A program made the translations under genes and the position numbers. 64,000 nt of DNA, taken from NCBI RefSeq assembly GCF_049445795.1, contig NZ_JBMSDT010000001.1:496001-560000 (forward strand). The letters are read 5' to 3'. Every line of letters starts with the position of its first letter. Positions within the stretch are counted from its first letter, which is position 1. Positions 16,004 to 24,942 of this stretch are shown here, in pieces. Source of the DNA: Larkinella sp049445795. GTDB taxonomy: Bacteria; Bacteroidota; Bacteroidia; Cytophagales; Spirosomataceae. Under the pieces are notes generated by a model, which made no database searches, was not told where the DNA came from, and saw nothing but the letters and a program-made list of their open reading frames with translations.

Positions 16004-17878
16004 ATGAAGCCTACCCTGAAACCGGTTTTTATCGCCCTATTGGCCTGTACCACGGCTCTGGCCCAGACCGATCACCTTGGCGCAAAAGTTACCCTACCAG
16101 ACCACCCACGGCTCCTGCTGCTGAAAGGCGAAGAAGACGCCATTAAACGTACCATCGCAGCCGACCCGGCCTGGGCCAAACTGCACGGCGCGATTCTGGC
16201 CGAGTGCGACGCGCTGATTGATGTGCCACCCATCCAGCGGATTCAGATCGGTCGGCGATTGCTCGACAAATCCCGCGAAGGGCTGCGCCGGTTATTTTTT
16301 CTGTCGTACGGCTGGCGCATGACCCGGCAGGAAAACTACCTCCGGCGCGCGGAAAACGAATTGCTGGCCATTGCCGGTTTCAGCGACTGGAACCCGACTC
16401 ATTTTCTGGATGTGGGCGAAATGACGATGGCCGTGGCCCTGGGGTACGACTGGCTCTACGACGGTTTGCCCGAATCGTCGCGGACCACCATCAAAAATGC
16501 CATTCTGAAAAATGGCATTGAACCCTCTCTGAACCCCAAATTCAATAACTGGCTGAAAGTCACCAACAACTGGAACCAGGTCTGTAACGCCGGAATGGTT
16601 TATGGTGCGCTGGCCTTGTTCGAAGACAAGCCGGAACTGGCCAAAAGCATCATCAACCGGGCCATCGAAACGGTCGTCCGGCCTATGACCGAATACAGCC
16701 CGGACGGCGCTTATCCCGAAGGCTACGGCTACTGGGGCTACGGCACCAGCTTCAACGTCATGTTGATCAGCGCACTCGAAAAGGCATTTGGCACCGATTT
16801 TGGCCTGGCCTCCCAACCCGGTTTTCTGAAAACGGCGGGCTACCTCCGACACATGACGGGGCCATCTGGCAACGCCTTCAACTATTCCGACGCCGGACTG
16901 GGCGGAGGTTTGCAACCCGCCATGTTTTGGTTTGCCACCCGCCAGAAAGATCCTTCCTTGCTTTGGGTTGAGCGAAACCACCTGCTGCACGACGCCAGCA
17001 AGTTTGTCAAAAACCGGCTCCTGCCAGCCACGATGCTCTGGAGCAACGGAGTGAAACTCAGCGCGATCGCGGAGCCCAACAACCTGATGTGGACCGGCCA
17101 GGGCAAAACGCCGGTCGCCCTGATGCGGTCCTCCTGGACTGACCCGGCGGCTGTTTACCTCGGCCTGAAAGCCGGAACCCCGTCCGCCAGCCACGCCCAC
17201 ATGGATGTCGGGTCGTTTGTGATGGAAGCCGACGGCGTTCGTTGGGCGATGGATTTCGGGATGCAGGAATACGAATCGCTGGAATCGAAAGGCGTCGACT
17301 TGTGGAACATGAAGCAGGATTCTCAACGCTGGCAGGTTTTTCGGTACAACAATTTTGTTCACAACACGCTGACGGTCAATAACGAATTGCAGAAAGTCAC
17401 CGGCAAAGCCCCCATTACCGCATCGTCAGACCAAATGGCCTTCATGCACGCCGTCACGGACTTGACAGACCTCTATTCGGAATCCTTGCAGAAAGCCACG
17501 CGGGGCGTTGCGCTGGTGGATAAAGCCTACGTTGTGGTGCGTGATGAACTCGAAACCCGCCCCGCCGAAACGACGATTCGCTGGACCATGCTGACCCCGG
17601 CGGACGTAAAATTGCTCGGCAACAACAAAGCCGAACTGACCAAAGACGGCAAAAAGCTGGTACTGGAGGTACGCGAACCGGCGAATGCGGTGCTGAAAAC
17701 CTGGTCGACCGAACCCACGCACGAGTACGATGCCCCCAACCCCGGTACCCTCCGCGTCGGATTCGAGGTAACGGTTCCGGCTAGTTCGAAAACCGCCCTG
17801 ACGGTTTTACTAGTCCCCGCCAAAGCGGAAAAAACCGCCCGCAAAACCGTCGAGCCGCTGGCCCGGTGGCCGAAGTGA
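16004..17878 (+). CDS. Heparinase II/III-like polysaccharide lyase
   Basis: 624 residues from ATG 16004, where a signal peptide begins (MKPTLKPVFIALLACTTALA); the longer frame from 15896 begins inside a terminator hairpin. An N-terminal alpha/alpha toroid (about residues 60-330, with NNWNQVCNAGMVYGAL and YPEGYGYWGYGTSFNV) carries the conserved Asn and Tyr region. The C-terminal heparinase II/III beta-sheet domain has the metal/active-site segment ASHAHMDVGSFVMEADG. This architecture fits alginate, heparin or related uronate-polysaccharide lyases (PL12/15/17-like); the exact substrate is not readable. It is exported and probably periplasmic. It stands alone, followed by a long inverted-repeat region. 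Confidence 0.87.
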   Translation: MKPTLKPVFIALLACTTALAQTDHLGAKVTLPDHPRLLLLKGEEDAIKRTIAADPAWAKLHGAILAECDALIDVPPIQRIQIGRRLLDKSREGLRRLFFLSYGWRMTRQENYLRRAENELLAIAGFSDWNPTHFLDVGEMTMAVALGYDWLYDGLPESSRTTIKNAILKNGIEPSLNPKFNNWLKVTNNWNQVCNAGMVYGALALFEDKPELAKSIINRAIETVVRPMTEYSPDGAYPEGYGYWGYGTSFNVMLISALEKAFGTDFGLASQPGFLKTAGYLRHMTGPSGNAFNYSDAGLGGGLQPAMFWFATRQKDPSLLWVERNHLLHDASKFVKNRLLPATMLWSNGVKLSAIAEPNNLMWTGQGKTPVALMRSSWTDPAAVYLGLKAGTPSASHAHMDVGSFVMEADGVRWAMDFGMQEYESLESKGVDLWNMKQDSQRWQVFRYNNFVHNTLTVNNELQKVTGKAPITASSDQMAFMHAVTDLTDLYSESLQKATRGVALVDKAYVVVRDELETRPAETTIRWTMLTPADVKLLGNNKAELTKDGKKLVLEVREPANAVLKTWSTEPTHEYDAPNPGTLRVGFEVTVPASSKTALTVLLVPAKAEKTARKTVEPLARWPK

Positions 17879-17880
17879 AG

Positions 17881-18033
17881 GACGGTTTTCGGTAGTCGAT
17901 ATGCAGTATTCGATATTCGGTGTTCGTTATTCATTATTCGTTATTGGTCCCTCTTTCCGCTGAAGACTATAATAGGCTAGCGACAACGGAACACCGAATA
18001 TCGAATATCGAACACTGAATAACGAATACCGTC
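17881..18033. repeat. Large imperfect inverted repeat built of TATTCG-like units
   Basis: Arms of about 50-60 nt (17881-17945 and 17981-18033) pair imperfectly around a 35-nt centre. The exact core is 19 bp: 17907-17925 against 17989-18007. Each arm is itself made of degenerate direct repeats (TATTCG, GTTATTC, GATATTCGG). No coding sequence. It occupies most of the gap after the lyase gene. Confidence 0.8.
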
Positions 18034-18126
18034 TCCCGATCCTCTTCTAAGCAAATTTTAAGCAGATATTCAGGAAGGCTTAAGAAACACAATGCAGTTT
18101 TGGGTTGGTAAACTACCCAAAACGCT

Positions 18127-18297
18127 ATGACACTTCCGGTTTATTTTCAACGATCGCTCCAGACGCGGCCCTTGCGGCATGCACGGTTTTATAACGAACT
18201 CGGCCAGTCGGATCGAAAACCGCCCCGGCCCGAGCGCCCGGATTGGCTGGTGGTATTCACCTTTGTGATGATCGCCCTGACGTTGCTGTTCAGTTAG
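18127..18297 (+). CDS. Small tail-anchored membrane protein (56 aa), tentative
   Basis: A short frame ATG 18127 to TAG 18297 encodes a basic, Arg/Pro-rich N-terminal part (about 37 residues, including QSDRKPPRPERPDW) and ends in one hydrophobic helix (LVVFTFVMIALTLLF). This is the shape of a small single-span membrane protein with its N-terminus in the cytoplasm. Codon choice is like the neighbours, and the frame sits in a gap that otherwise lacks a gene. No homologue is recognised. It is convergent with the DUF4369 gene, ending 29 bases from its stop. Could be spurious. Confidence 0.45.
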   Translation: MTLPVYFQRSLQTRPLRHARFYNELGQSDRKPPRPERPDWLVVFTFVMIALTLLFS

Positions 18298-18326
18298 TGG
18301 TTCCCCGGTGCCGACAAGACAACACC

Positions 18327-19031
18327 TCACGGCTGTACGCCTTTCCGACGGGCCTCCAGCAAAATCTCCCGGCCGAAGCGCGAATTCTGCCAGGTTGGCG
18401 ACAGGCTCTGGTACATTTCGAGGTAATCGGCTTGGGTCAGGTAATCCCCCAGGGTACACAAAGTGGGTAAAACCGCCCCCACCGCCGAGGTCCGGTGGCG
18501 TCGCACGTACGTTTTCAACAACTCAATCCGGGCGGTGGTCAGCTCGTTTATCAGCTTCCTGAGCACGTTCGCGTTGGCGGTATCCTCTTTACTGACCAGC
18601 GACTCGTAGACTTGTTTGATTCGGAAACGTTGATAACCAATCCGCAGGTCTTCCCGGCTCCATTCCTTCCAAAGCCGGTCGATGTCCGAGCCGGTTACCA
18701 CGATGCTGTCGTAAACCGGTTCACGTCCCTCTATTGTCAATGTCCGGTTATCGAGCAAAATATCCGCCAGTTTCGTGCTGCTTCTGCCCTTCCCGGCGTA
18801 TAAATACGTATGGGCGGCTTCGGTCAAGGTTCCGGCCAGCACAAACCGCCCCTGCCGCACCACCGCCGAATCGATGATCTTTCGTTGACCACCGTCGATC
18901 AGGTACATCCTGGTTTCGTCCGACAACCCCCGAATGTGACCCTCAACCCGGTAACCCAAAGGCGGCTGAGCAGAACATTTGATCAACAGGAAGTAGAGCA
19001 ATACGAGTAGCAGAAGTTGAAGAAGTTTCAT
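18327..19031 (-). CDS. DUF4369-type secreted protein without thioredoxin domain
   Basis: 234 residues from the ATG at 19031, chosen because the product then begins with a strong signal peptide (MKLLQLLLLVLLYFLLIKC, with Cys19 possibly a lipidation site followed by SAQ). The mature part resembles DUF4369 (GYRVEGHIRGLSDETRMYL and SAVVRQGRFVLAG), the N-terminal domain of Bacteroidota TlpA/ResA-like thiol-disulfide proteins. A helical segment follows, with YLEMYQSLSPTWQNSRFG near the end. The usual C-terminal thioredoxin domain with CxxC is absent. Function unknown; a role in envelope redox is family-level speculation. Confidence 0.78.
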   Translation of the reverse strand: MKLLQLLLLVLLYFLLIKCSAQPPLGYRVEGHIRGLSDETRMYLIDGGQRKIIDSAVVRQGRFVLAGTLTEAAHTYLYAGKGRSSTKLADILLDNRTLTIEGREPVYDSIVVTGSDIDRLWKEWSREDLRIGYQRFRIKQVYESLVSKEDTANANVLRKLINELTTARIELLKTYVRRHRTSAVGAVLPTLCTLGDYLTQADYLEMYQSLSPTWQNSRFGREILLEARRKGVQP

Positions 19032-19360
19032 CGGCAGCGCAGGATTAGGTTCTAAACGACTAGACGAAACCGGAGGGCTTTCATTACAAACCGATGCTAT
19101 TCTTTTAGGGCAACGCTCCCCGGACATATACCTTTTTCATGACCCTGTGCGAGCCTGTCCCGACTTGTCTATTTGGCCTCAAACACAAAACTCCGGCAAT
19201 CACCGGAGCCTGTGCTCAACCAACCTATGATGAAAAACACGTGTTCTTCTTAACTATAGAGTCAAATAATTCATGGAAATCACCTATTTTCCTGAATTAT
19301 TTTTTCTTAAATACTAAAAAATGGTTCAATCGGGCCAGTGATCCGGAAAAATAACCGAAT
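19032..19360. other. Intergenic region without a supported gene
   Basis: 329 bases between two minus-strand genes. It contains a hairpin at 19191-19208 (listed as a terminator) and an AT-rich stretch near 19240-19340. A 71-codon + strand frame at 19139-19354 has poor codon usage and no recognisable features; it is not accepted as a gene. Confidence 0.6.
19183..19208 (-). terminator. Possible terminator for GH1 gene
   Basis: On the minus strand, CTCCGGTGATTGCCGGAG folds with a 6-bp stem and is followed by TTTTGTGTTT. It lies about 150 bases beyond the GH1 stop. Confidence 0.5.
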
Positions 19361-20719
19361 TCAGGCGCTAAGAAAATCGCGGAACCAGTGCCCCGATGCT
19401 TTGATAATGCGTTGCTGGGTTGGATAATCGACATACACCAGTCCGAAACGGGGCCGGTAGCCTTCGGCCCATTCGAAGTTGTCCATCAGCGACCAGGCGA
19501 AATAGCCACTGACCCGAAAGCCCTCCCGCTTGGCCCGCAGCACCTGCTGAAGATACTGTTGGTAATAATTGACCCGCTGCGGATCGTGGACCCTGCCGTC
19601 TTGGAGCCGGTCCGGAAAAGCCGCCCCGTTTTCGGTAATTACAATGTCCCGAACCTTTTCATACTGTGAAAATTGACGGATTACGCGGTAGAGGCCTTCG
19701 GGGTATACTTCCCAGTCCATCGCCGTAATCTCAGCCACCCGGCGTTGGCGGGGTTTCACCTCCCGCGCCCAGACGTAGGGCGTAAACCAGTCGTGCCGAA
19801 CCACCAGCCGGAAGTAATTTTGCAGTCCGATAAAATCGAAGTCGAACGTTGCCCGTTGCAGGTCGCCCAATTTGGCGTATTTTGTCAGGATTTGTTTGAG
19901 CAGGGGCGCTTCCTGCACCGGGTAGCCGAGCCCCAGACTCGGTTCGATAAATAGCCGGTTTCCCAGCGCATCAATGCGCGCGGCTGCCCGAACATCGCGG
20001 GGTGCGGGCGTATGCGGGTCGATGGGAGCACAGAACAAAGTGGTACCAATCCGGGCGTTGGGCACATTCCGGCGCACAATCCGCCCCCCTTCTCCCTGGC
20101 AAATAGCGACATGGTGAACCGCCGGTAAAAAATTCCAGGGGCCGCGCCGACCGGGCGCGTGAATCCCGGCAAAGTACCCGCCCGCCGTAAACACCAGTGG
20201 CTCGTTCATCACCATCCAGTGCTTTACTTTGTGGCCAAACGCCTTCGTGCAGCAGTCGACAAACTCCGAAAACCAGCGAATAACGGCCCGGTTGGTCCAG
20301 CCGCCCTTGGCTTCGAGTGCCTGGGGCAAGTCCCAGTGATAGAGCGTCACCCAGGGTTCGATGCCCAGCCGAAGGCAGGTGTCAATCAGTTGGTCGTAAA
20401 AAGCCAGCCCCGCTTCGTTGATCCGCCCGGTGCCCTCCGGAAAAATTCGCGACCAGGAAATGGAAAACCGAAAGGCCCGAAACCCCATCTCTCTTAGTAC
20501 CTGCAAATCCGATTCGTAGCGGTGGTAAAAATCGCAGGCGATGTCGCCGTTTTCACGTGCCCGGCTCCAGGCCGGTCCGTGGGTGAACGTATCCCAAATT
20601 GACGGTCCGCGTCCGTCGGTCTGGTGCGCGCCTTCAATTTGGTAGGCTGCCGTGGCCGCTCCCCAGACGAAGTCGGGCCCAAAATCCGCACGGGAAAAAG
20701 AAGGTGGTGTTGGTCGCAA
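19361..20719 (-). CDS. GH1 beta-glucosidase
   Basis: 452 residues, the usual GH1 length, a single (beta/alpha)8 barrel. The N-terminal signature FVWGAATAAYQIEGA is exact for the family. The acid/base is Glu173 in VMNEPLVF and the nucleophile is Glu363 in VITENGAAF. The C-terminal YFAWSLMDNFEWAEGY is the conserved substrate-binding end. There is no signal peptide, so the enzyme should be cytoplasmic and hydrolyse imported cellobiose or other beta-glucosides/galactosides. It stands alone, divergent from a glycosyltransferase gene. Confidence 0.95.
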   Translation of the reverse strand: MRPTPPSFSRADFGPDFVWGAATAAYQIEGAHQTDGRGPSIWDTFTHGPAWSRARENGDIACDFYHRYESDLQVLREMGFRAFRFSISWSRIFPEGTGRINEAGLAFYDQLIDTCLRLGIEPWVTLYHWDLPQALEAKGGWTNRAVIRWFSEFVDCCTKAFGHKVKHWMVMNEPLVFTAGGYFAGIHAPGRRGPWNFLPAVHHVAICQGEGGRIVRRNVPNARIGTTLFCAPIDPHTPAPRDVRAAARIDALGNRLFIEPSLGLGYPVQEAPLLKQILTKYAKLGDLQRATFDFDFIGLQNYFRLVVRHDWFTPYVWAREVKPRQRRVAEITAMDWEVYPEGLYRVIRQFSQYEKVRDIVITENGAAFPDRLQDGRVHDPQRVNYYQQYLQQVLRAKREGFRVSGYFAWSLMDNFEWAEGYRPRFGLVYVDYPTQQRIIKASGHWFRDFLSA

Positions 20720-20906
20720 ACGCTGAATACAGACAAATGAGCGGCAAGGTAAGCGGTTTCCGACCGTATCCGAAAGCAGTCTTTGTTAAGAATGTGTTAA
20801 GAAAAAGCAGGAAATCGCCTGAATCTGAGCAATTTGTTAACCAGGCAGTAAAATTCGTATCACATTCGGAGAGTAGTTTCGAGGATTAAAATTAATCCAT
20901 TTGCCC

Positions 20907-22052
20907 ATGCGTATTCTGTTTTTGGTACAGGGAGAAGGCCGCGGGCACCTGACCCAGGCCCTTGCCTTTGCTCAACTGGTTACAACCGCAGGGCATGAGG
21001 TGGTCGGCGCACTGGTGGGCGTTACCCAAAACCGTCCGGCACCGGCTTTTTTCACCGGGCAGTTTCCCGCGCCGGTGACGCCCCTGTTAAGCCCCGGGCT
21101 CGTGTACCATACGCAAACCCATGCGCTCCAACCCTCGAAAACCGCCTGGCAGGCGCTGCTCAACGGGCGAACCTACCGCCAGAGCATCCGCCAGATCCGG
21201 GACGCCATTGCTACCCTCAAACCCGATCTGGTCGTTAATTTTTATGAACTCCTGGGTGGCCTGACCTACGGCCTGCACCGCCCCGCCGTGCCCATGATCT
21301 GTGTGGCCCACCAGTACCTGGCTTTTCATCCGCAGTTCCGGTTTCCGGCGGGTAAATTGCTCGACCGGTTTTTGTTCAAAATGACCTCGCGGTTGACGGC
21401 CTGGGGTGCCCGCGAACTGCTGGCTCTCTCGTTCGATCAGCAGCCCGACGTACCGGGCAGCCGTCTTCGCATTGTTCCACCCCTGCTGCGCCGGGAAGCC
21501 ATCGAACGCCAGCCCGAAACGGGTGATTTTCTGTTGGCTTACACGACCAATTCAGGGCTGGTTGCGCAGTTGCTGAAAGCCCACCAGCAACACCCCGACA
21601 TTCCGATGCGGTGTTTTCACGGACAAGCCAAGGCACCGGAAGAACGCATAGATGCCACCCTGACCTACCACGCCATCGACGGCCAGCGGTTTCTGGACGC
21701 CATGCAGACCTGCCGGGCCGTGGTCACGACGGCCGGTTTTGAATCGGTCTGTGAAGCCTTTTACCTCGGAAAACCGGTTTTGATGATTCCGCAGCCGAAC
21801 CATTACGAACAGGCCTGTAACGCCCTGGACGGAGAACGGGTCGGGGCCGGAGTAGCTGCTGATACGTTCGATTTGAACCGGTTGCTTGACTTCATGCCCC
21901 GGTATGACGCCCACGCCAGCGAACAATTCCGGGGCTGGTACGCACGCGGTTATTACTTATTTCTGGCAGCTATCCACCGGGCGGTCAACTCCGACAAACC
22001 GCAGCAACCTTCCCGTCAACGCTTCAAAGCCCTTTCCACGACGGGCAATTAA
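20907..22052 (+). CDS. Glycosyltransferase, GT-B fold (MurG/UGT-like)
   Basis: 381 residues from ATG 20907 (a TTG two codons earlier is possible). It begins MRILFLVQGEGRGHLTQALA, the GxGH acceptor-side loop of GT-B enzymes such as MurG. Near the C-terminus TTAGFESVCEAFYLGKPVLM with PQPNHYEQACNA is the nucleotide-sugar binding region seen in this family (Pfam Glyco_trans_1_3-like). It likely adds a sugar to a lipid or glycan precursor at the inner face of the membrane. Donor and acceptor are unknown. Neighbours give no pathway context. Confidence 0.82.
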   Translation: MRILFLVQGEGRGHLTQALAFAQLVTTAGHEVVGALVGVTQNRPAPAFFTGQFPAPVTPLLSPGLVYHTQTHALQPSKTAWQALLNGRTYRQSIRQIRDAIATLKPDLVVNFYELLGGLTYGLHRPAVPMICVAHQYLAFHPQFRFPAGKLLDRFLFKMTSRLTAWGARELLALSFDQQPDVPGSRLRIVPPLLRREAIERQPETGDFLLAYTTNSGLVAQLLKAHQQHPDIPMRCFHGQAKAPEERIDATLTYHAIDGQRFLDAMQTCRAVVTTAGFESVCEAFYLGKPVLMIPQPNHYEQACNALDGERVGAGVAADTFDLNRLLDFMPRYDAHASEQFRGWYARGYYLFLAAIHRAVNSDKPQQPSRQRFKALSTTGN

Positions 22053-22227
22053 ACTCCATATCCCCTCCCCGTTTTCGCCTTTTGGCCGACTCTGCTCATC
22101 CCCACCCAAGCAGATCGTTTTCGGTTGGGCAGGCATTCATCCGTATTTTTAATAAATTGATAACCCAACCGCCGACAAACCATAAGGTCCGGTGGTTTAA
22201 TTTTCCGGCTTGATTGACAACCCTCCC

Positions 22228-23841
22228 ATGATTATGCATACAACGCCATTACTCCGTGGAATGCTGTCCGGCGCGCTGGTGCTGGGCTCAGTGCTGGCCC
22301 AGGCCCAGACAACCGCCCAGGGCTTTGTTTATGAAGACCAGAACCAGAACGGGAAAAAAGACCGCCGGGAAATCGGGCTTGCCAACGTCCCGGTTTCGAA
22401 TGGTCGTGACGTGGTCCTGACCGATGCGAAGGGCCGGTATGAATTACCCGTCGGAGCGGATAACATCCTGTTCGTGATCAAACCGATGGGGTACAAACTG
22501 CCGGTCAATTCGCAGAATCTGCCCCAGTTTTATTACCGGCATAAACCGCAGGGATCGCCCGCGCTGAAATTTCCGGGCGTTGCGCCGACGGGGCCGTTGC
22601 CGAAATCGGTTGATTTTGCCCTGACCAAACAGGATGAACCGGATCAATACCAGATTCTGGTGTTCGGCGATCCGCAGGTGTACACCACCGAACAGGTGGG
22701 CTTCTTCGACAAGGGCGTGGTGTCCGAATTGCTGGGAAAAACCGGCAATTTCCGGTTTGGCATCAGTCTGGGCGATCTGGTCGGCGACAATCCGCCCCTC
22801 TTCCCCGATTACAACGCCGTTATCAAAAAGCTGAACCTGCCGTGGTTTCAGGTGATGGGGAATCACGACATGAACTACGACGTGAAAGCCGATAGTTTGT
22901 CGGACGAAAGCTTCGAAGCCATGTATGGTCCGAATACCTACGCTTTCACGCACGGTAAAGTCCATTTCATCGTGCTGGACGACATCCTGTATCCTGACCC
23001 GCGCGACCAGTCGGGTTACCAGGGCGGTTTGCGCCCCGATCAGTTGGATTTTATCGAAAACGACCTCAAGCACGTTCCGAAAGACCACCTCGTTGTGCTG
23101 TGTCACCACATTCCGCTGTTCACCGAAGGGCCCAGTGAAACCTTCCGCCGGGCCGACCGCGAGCGGCTGTTTGCCGCCTTGAAAGACTTCCCGCACACAC
23201 TGTCGCTGTCGGCCCACACGCACATTCAGCAGCACTTTTTTCACGGGAAAGAAGACGGTTTTGAACGCGATACGCCCCACCACGAATACAACGTCGGCAC
23301 GACTTCCGGCGACTGGTATTCGGGCGAGAACAATGCTCAGGGTGTGCCGGTTTCGACCATGCGCGACGGAACACCGAAGGGCTACCTGTTCCTGACCTTC
23401 AACGGCAACCAGTATTCGTTCGATTACCGGATTGCGGGCCAGCCTGAAACCTATAAAATTGGCTTATATGCCCCCAAGGCCATCGCCAAAGGGCAGATGG
23501 GTCGGAATGACCTGTATGCCAACTTCTTTCAGGGCAGCCAGCACGATTCGTTGCAATACCGCATCGGTCAGGGAGCCTGGAAGCCAATGGCGCAGGTCGC
23601 CGAAGCCGACCCCGCCATGCTGGGCGTTCGGTTCCGGTACGATTCCGCCGACCAGCCGTTGAGCGGTACCAAGCCGTCCGCACCGGTGTTGTCGACTCAC
23701 TTGTGGAGGGCCAAACTCGGCGGTGATCTGCCCGTTGGCCAACATACCATCGAGGTACGTGCCAAGGACGCTTACGGCCGGACGTTTACCGAAAAAACCA
23801 CCTTCCGGGTTGTGGAACCGTCAACGGGTTCGGGCAGGTAA
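22228..23841 (+). CDS. Secreted calcineurin-like metallophosphoesterase
   Basis: About 537 residues from ATG 22228 (22234 is equally possible) with a signal peptide ending at LAQAQ. A beta-sandwich N-domain (about 30-140, with GFVYEDQNQNGKKDRREIG, like SdrD B/MetallophosN) precedes the metal-dependent phosphoesterase core. The core motifs are GDPQ, SLGDLVGDN, GNHD, CHHIP and SAHTHIQ, which supply the two-metal site; the last replaces the common GHTH. A C-terminal MetallophosC-like domain follows. Members hydrolyse phosphoesters outside the cytoplasm; the substrate is not known. Promoter is in the 175-base gap upstream. Confidence 0.9.
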   Translation: MIMHTTPLLRGMLSGALVLGSVLAQAQTTAQGFVYEDQNQNGKKDRREIGLANVPVSNGRDVVLTDAKGRYELPVGADNILFVIKPMGYKLPVNSQNLPQFYYRHKPQGSPALKFPGVAPTGPLPKSVDFALTKQDEPDQYQILVFGDPQVYTTEQVGFFDKGVVSELLGKTGNFRFGISLGDLVGDNPPLFPDYNAVIKKLNLPWFQVMGNHDMNYDVKADSLSDESFEAMYGPNTYAFTHGKVHFIVLDDILYPDPRDQSGYQGGLRPDQLDFIENDLKHVPKDHLVVLCHHIPLFTEGPSETFRRADRERLFAALKDFPHTLSLSAHTHIQQHFFHGKEDGFERDTPHHEYNVGTTSGDWYSGENNAQGVPVSTMRDGTPKGYLFLTFNGNQYSFDYRIAGQPETYKIGLYAPKAIAKGQMGRNDLYANFFQGSQHDSLQYRIGQGAWKPMAQVAEADPAMLGVRFRYDSADQPLSGTKPSAPVLSTHLWRAKLGGDLPVGQHTIEVRAKDAYGRTFTEKTTFRVVEPSTGSGR

Positions 23842-23959
23842 AAGCGTGCCCGCTCGTTTCCGTAACAGAATGATAACACCCGGTTTTTGATTTTGGTGGT
23901 TTTTCCGTATTGGTTTGCCGGTTCTTTGTCAACCATACCTTACGTCAAACCAATTCTGT

Positions 23960-24157
23960 ATGAAAGCCCAAAAGAAAGCGCTGGCCGAAAGCATTGCTCA
24001 ATCCGTTGAAACGAAGCTGGCCGAAGGGGGGAATGCGTCCAAAAAGCTGAAAAAACTGGTCCAGCAGTCGTCCGAAAAGTTGGCGGCCAAGCTGATCAAA
24101 GTGACCACCAAAGAAGAAAAAAAGCAGCCGAAGGCTGAAAAAACCGAAAAGAAATAG
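23960..24157 (+). CDS. Small Lys-rich protein (65 aa)
   Basis: 65 residues from ATG 23960, a start supported by the drop in sensible codon use upstream. The protein is highly basic and helical: a mixed amphipathic front (ALAESIAQSVETKLAEGG) and a Lys/Glu/Gln tail (KEEKKQPKAEKTEKK). The composition recalls small histone-like or nucleoid-associated proteins, but no family is recognised. It is a short monocistronic gene followed at once by a good terminator, which supports expression as a unit. Confidence 0.7.
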   Translation: MKAQKKALAESIAQSVETKLAEGGNASKKLKKLVQQSSEKLAAKLIKVTTKEEKKQPKAEKTEKK

Positions 24158-24160
24158 GCT

Positions 24161-24198
24161 AAACGGCCCGGATGCTACGGCACTCGGGCCGTTTCTTT
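24161..24198 (+). terminator. Rho-independent terminator after Lys-rich gene
   Basis: 10-bp stem AAACGGCCCG / CGGGCCGTTT (24161-24170 and 24185-24194) with a 14-nt loop and TTTCTTTT. It may also serve the convergent ABM gene. Confidence 0.8.
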
Positions 24199-24235
24199 TC
24201 AGGCATAAACCTCTGCCGGTACTCACCTTTGCTAC

Positions 24236-24685
24236 TTACCGGTTATTTTCATTTATCTTTTTGAATATCATCGGCGCTATGGCCCTATCCAGCGCTTCCA
24301 TATCGACTAGTTTTAGTGATTTTACCATCTTTAGCGTAGTGGTTTTGTACTTCTGAAAATGTGGCGTTTTTAAATGATGCTCGTAAGCGGATTGGCTGGC
24401 ATACATTTCCAAAATCCGCACCGATGCCGGATTTTCTTTTTGGTACATCGGAAAGATGGCAATTACCCCAGGCTCCAATTTTACGGAGGCAGCCGCTTCT
24501 TCTGTCAGGATAGTTTTGTATTCTTCCAGGTAAACCGGTTCTATTTCAATTTCCGAAATACGCACCATCGTTTTTGGTTGCTGGGCTGAAGCGGTTTGGT
24601 AACTCACCCCCATCGACACTAGCATTAAAAACGTAAAAAGTATCCGAAGTGCTTGGGTTTTAAAACCGGTGCCGTGCTTGTTCAT
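24236..24685 (-). CDS. Exported antibiotic biosynthesis monooxygenase (ABM)-domain protein
   Basis: 149 residues with a signal peptide ending near TASAQ. The rest is a single ABM ferredoxin-like domain: MVRISEIEIEPVYLEEYKTI, then LEPGVIAIFPMYQKENPASV, then EMYASQSAYEHHLKTPHFQKY, the classical pattern of YgiN/ABM proteins. Cytoplasmic ABM proteins act as quinol monooxygenases or heme-degrading enzymes; an exported version is common in Bacteroidota and its substrate is unknown. Monocistronic. Confidence 0.85.
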   Translation of the reverse strand: MNKHGTGFKTQALRILFTFLMLVSMGVSYQTASAQQPKTMVRISEIEIEPVYLEEYKTILTEEAAASVKLEPGVIAIFPMYQKENPASVRILEMYASQSAYEHHLKTPHFQKYKTTTLKMVKSLKLVDMEALDRAIAPMIFKKINENNR

Positions 24686-24942
24686 GTTGATTCGGGATAG
24701 CGTTGTTGCTGTTAGGTTGGCGGTACGTTCAAGTCAGGTAAGTCGGTGAGCGAAGAAGACTTCCAGACCGCTTTCTCCTACTATTGATCAAGAAACCCGA
24801 AAGTACTTTAACCAATTCAGATTTTCGCATAGACTCTTCGACTCATTTCGTACAACGGACCTAAACTTAGCAAATCGTTCACATTCGCTTCACGCTGGGG
24901 TTATTTAGGTAACCGAACTTTAGACAACCATTTGCCTGTTTC

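Noticed and set aside
19139..19354. 71-codon frame in the gap before the GH1 gene
   Set aside because: Low-complexity and Asn/Phe-rich, unlike neighbours; overlaps a hairpin; no motif.
22210..22227. TTG start for the metallophosphoesterase
   Set aside because: An ATG six codons later gives a normal signal peptide, so the TTG was not used.
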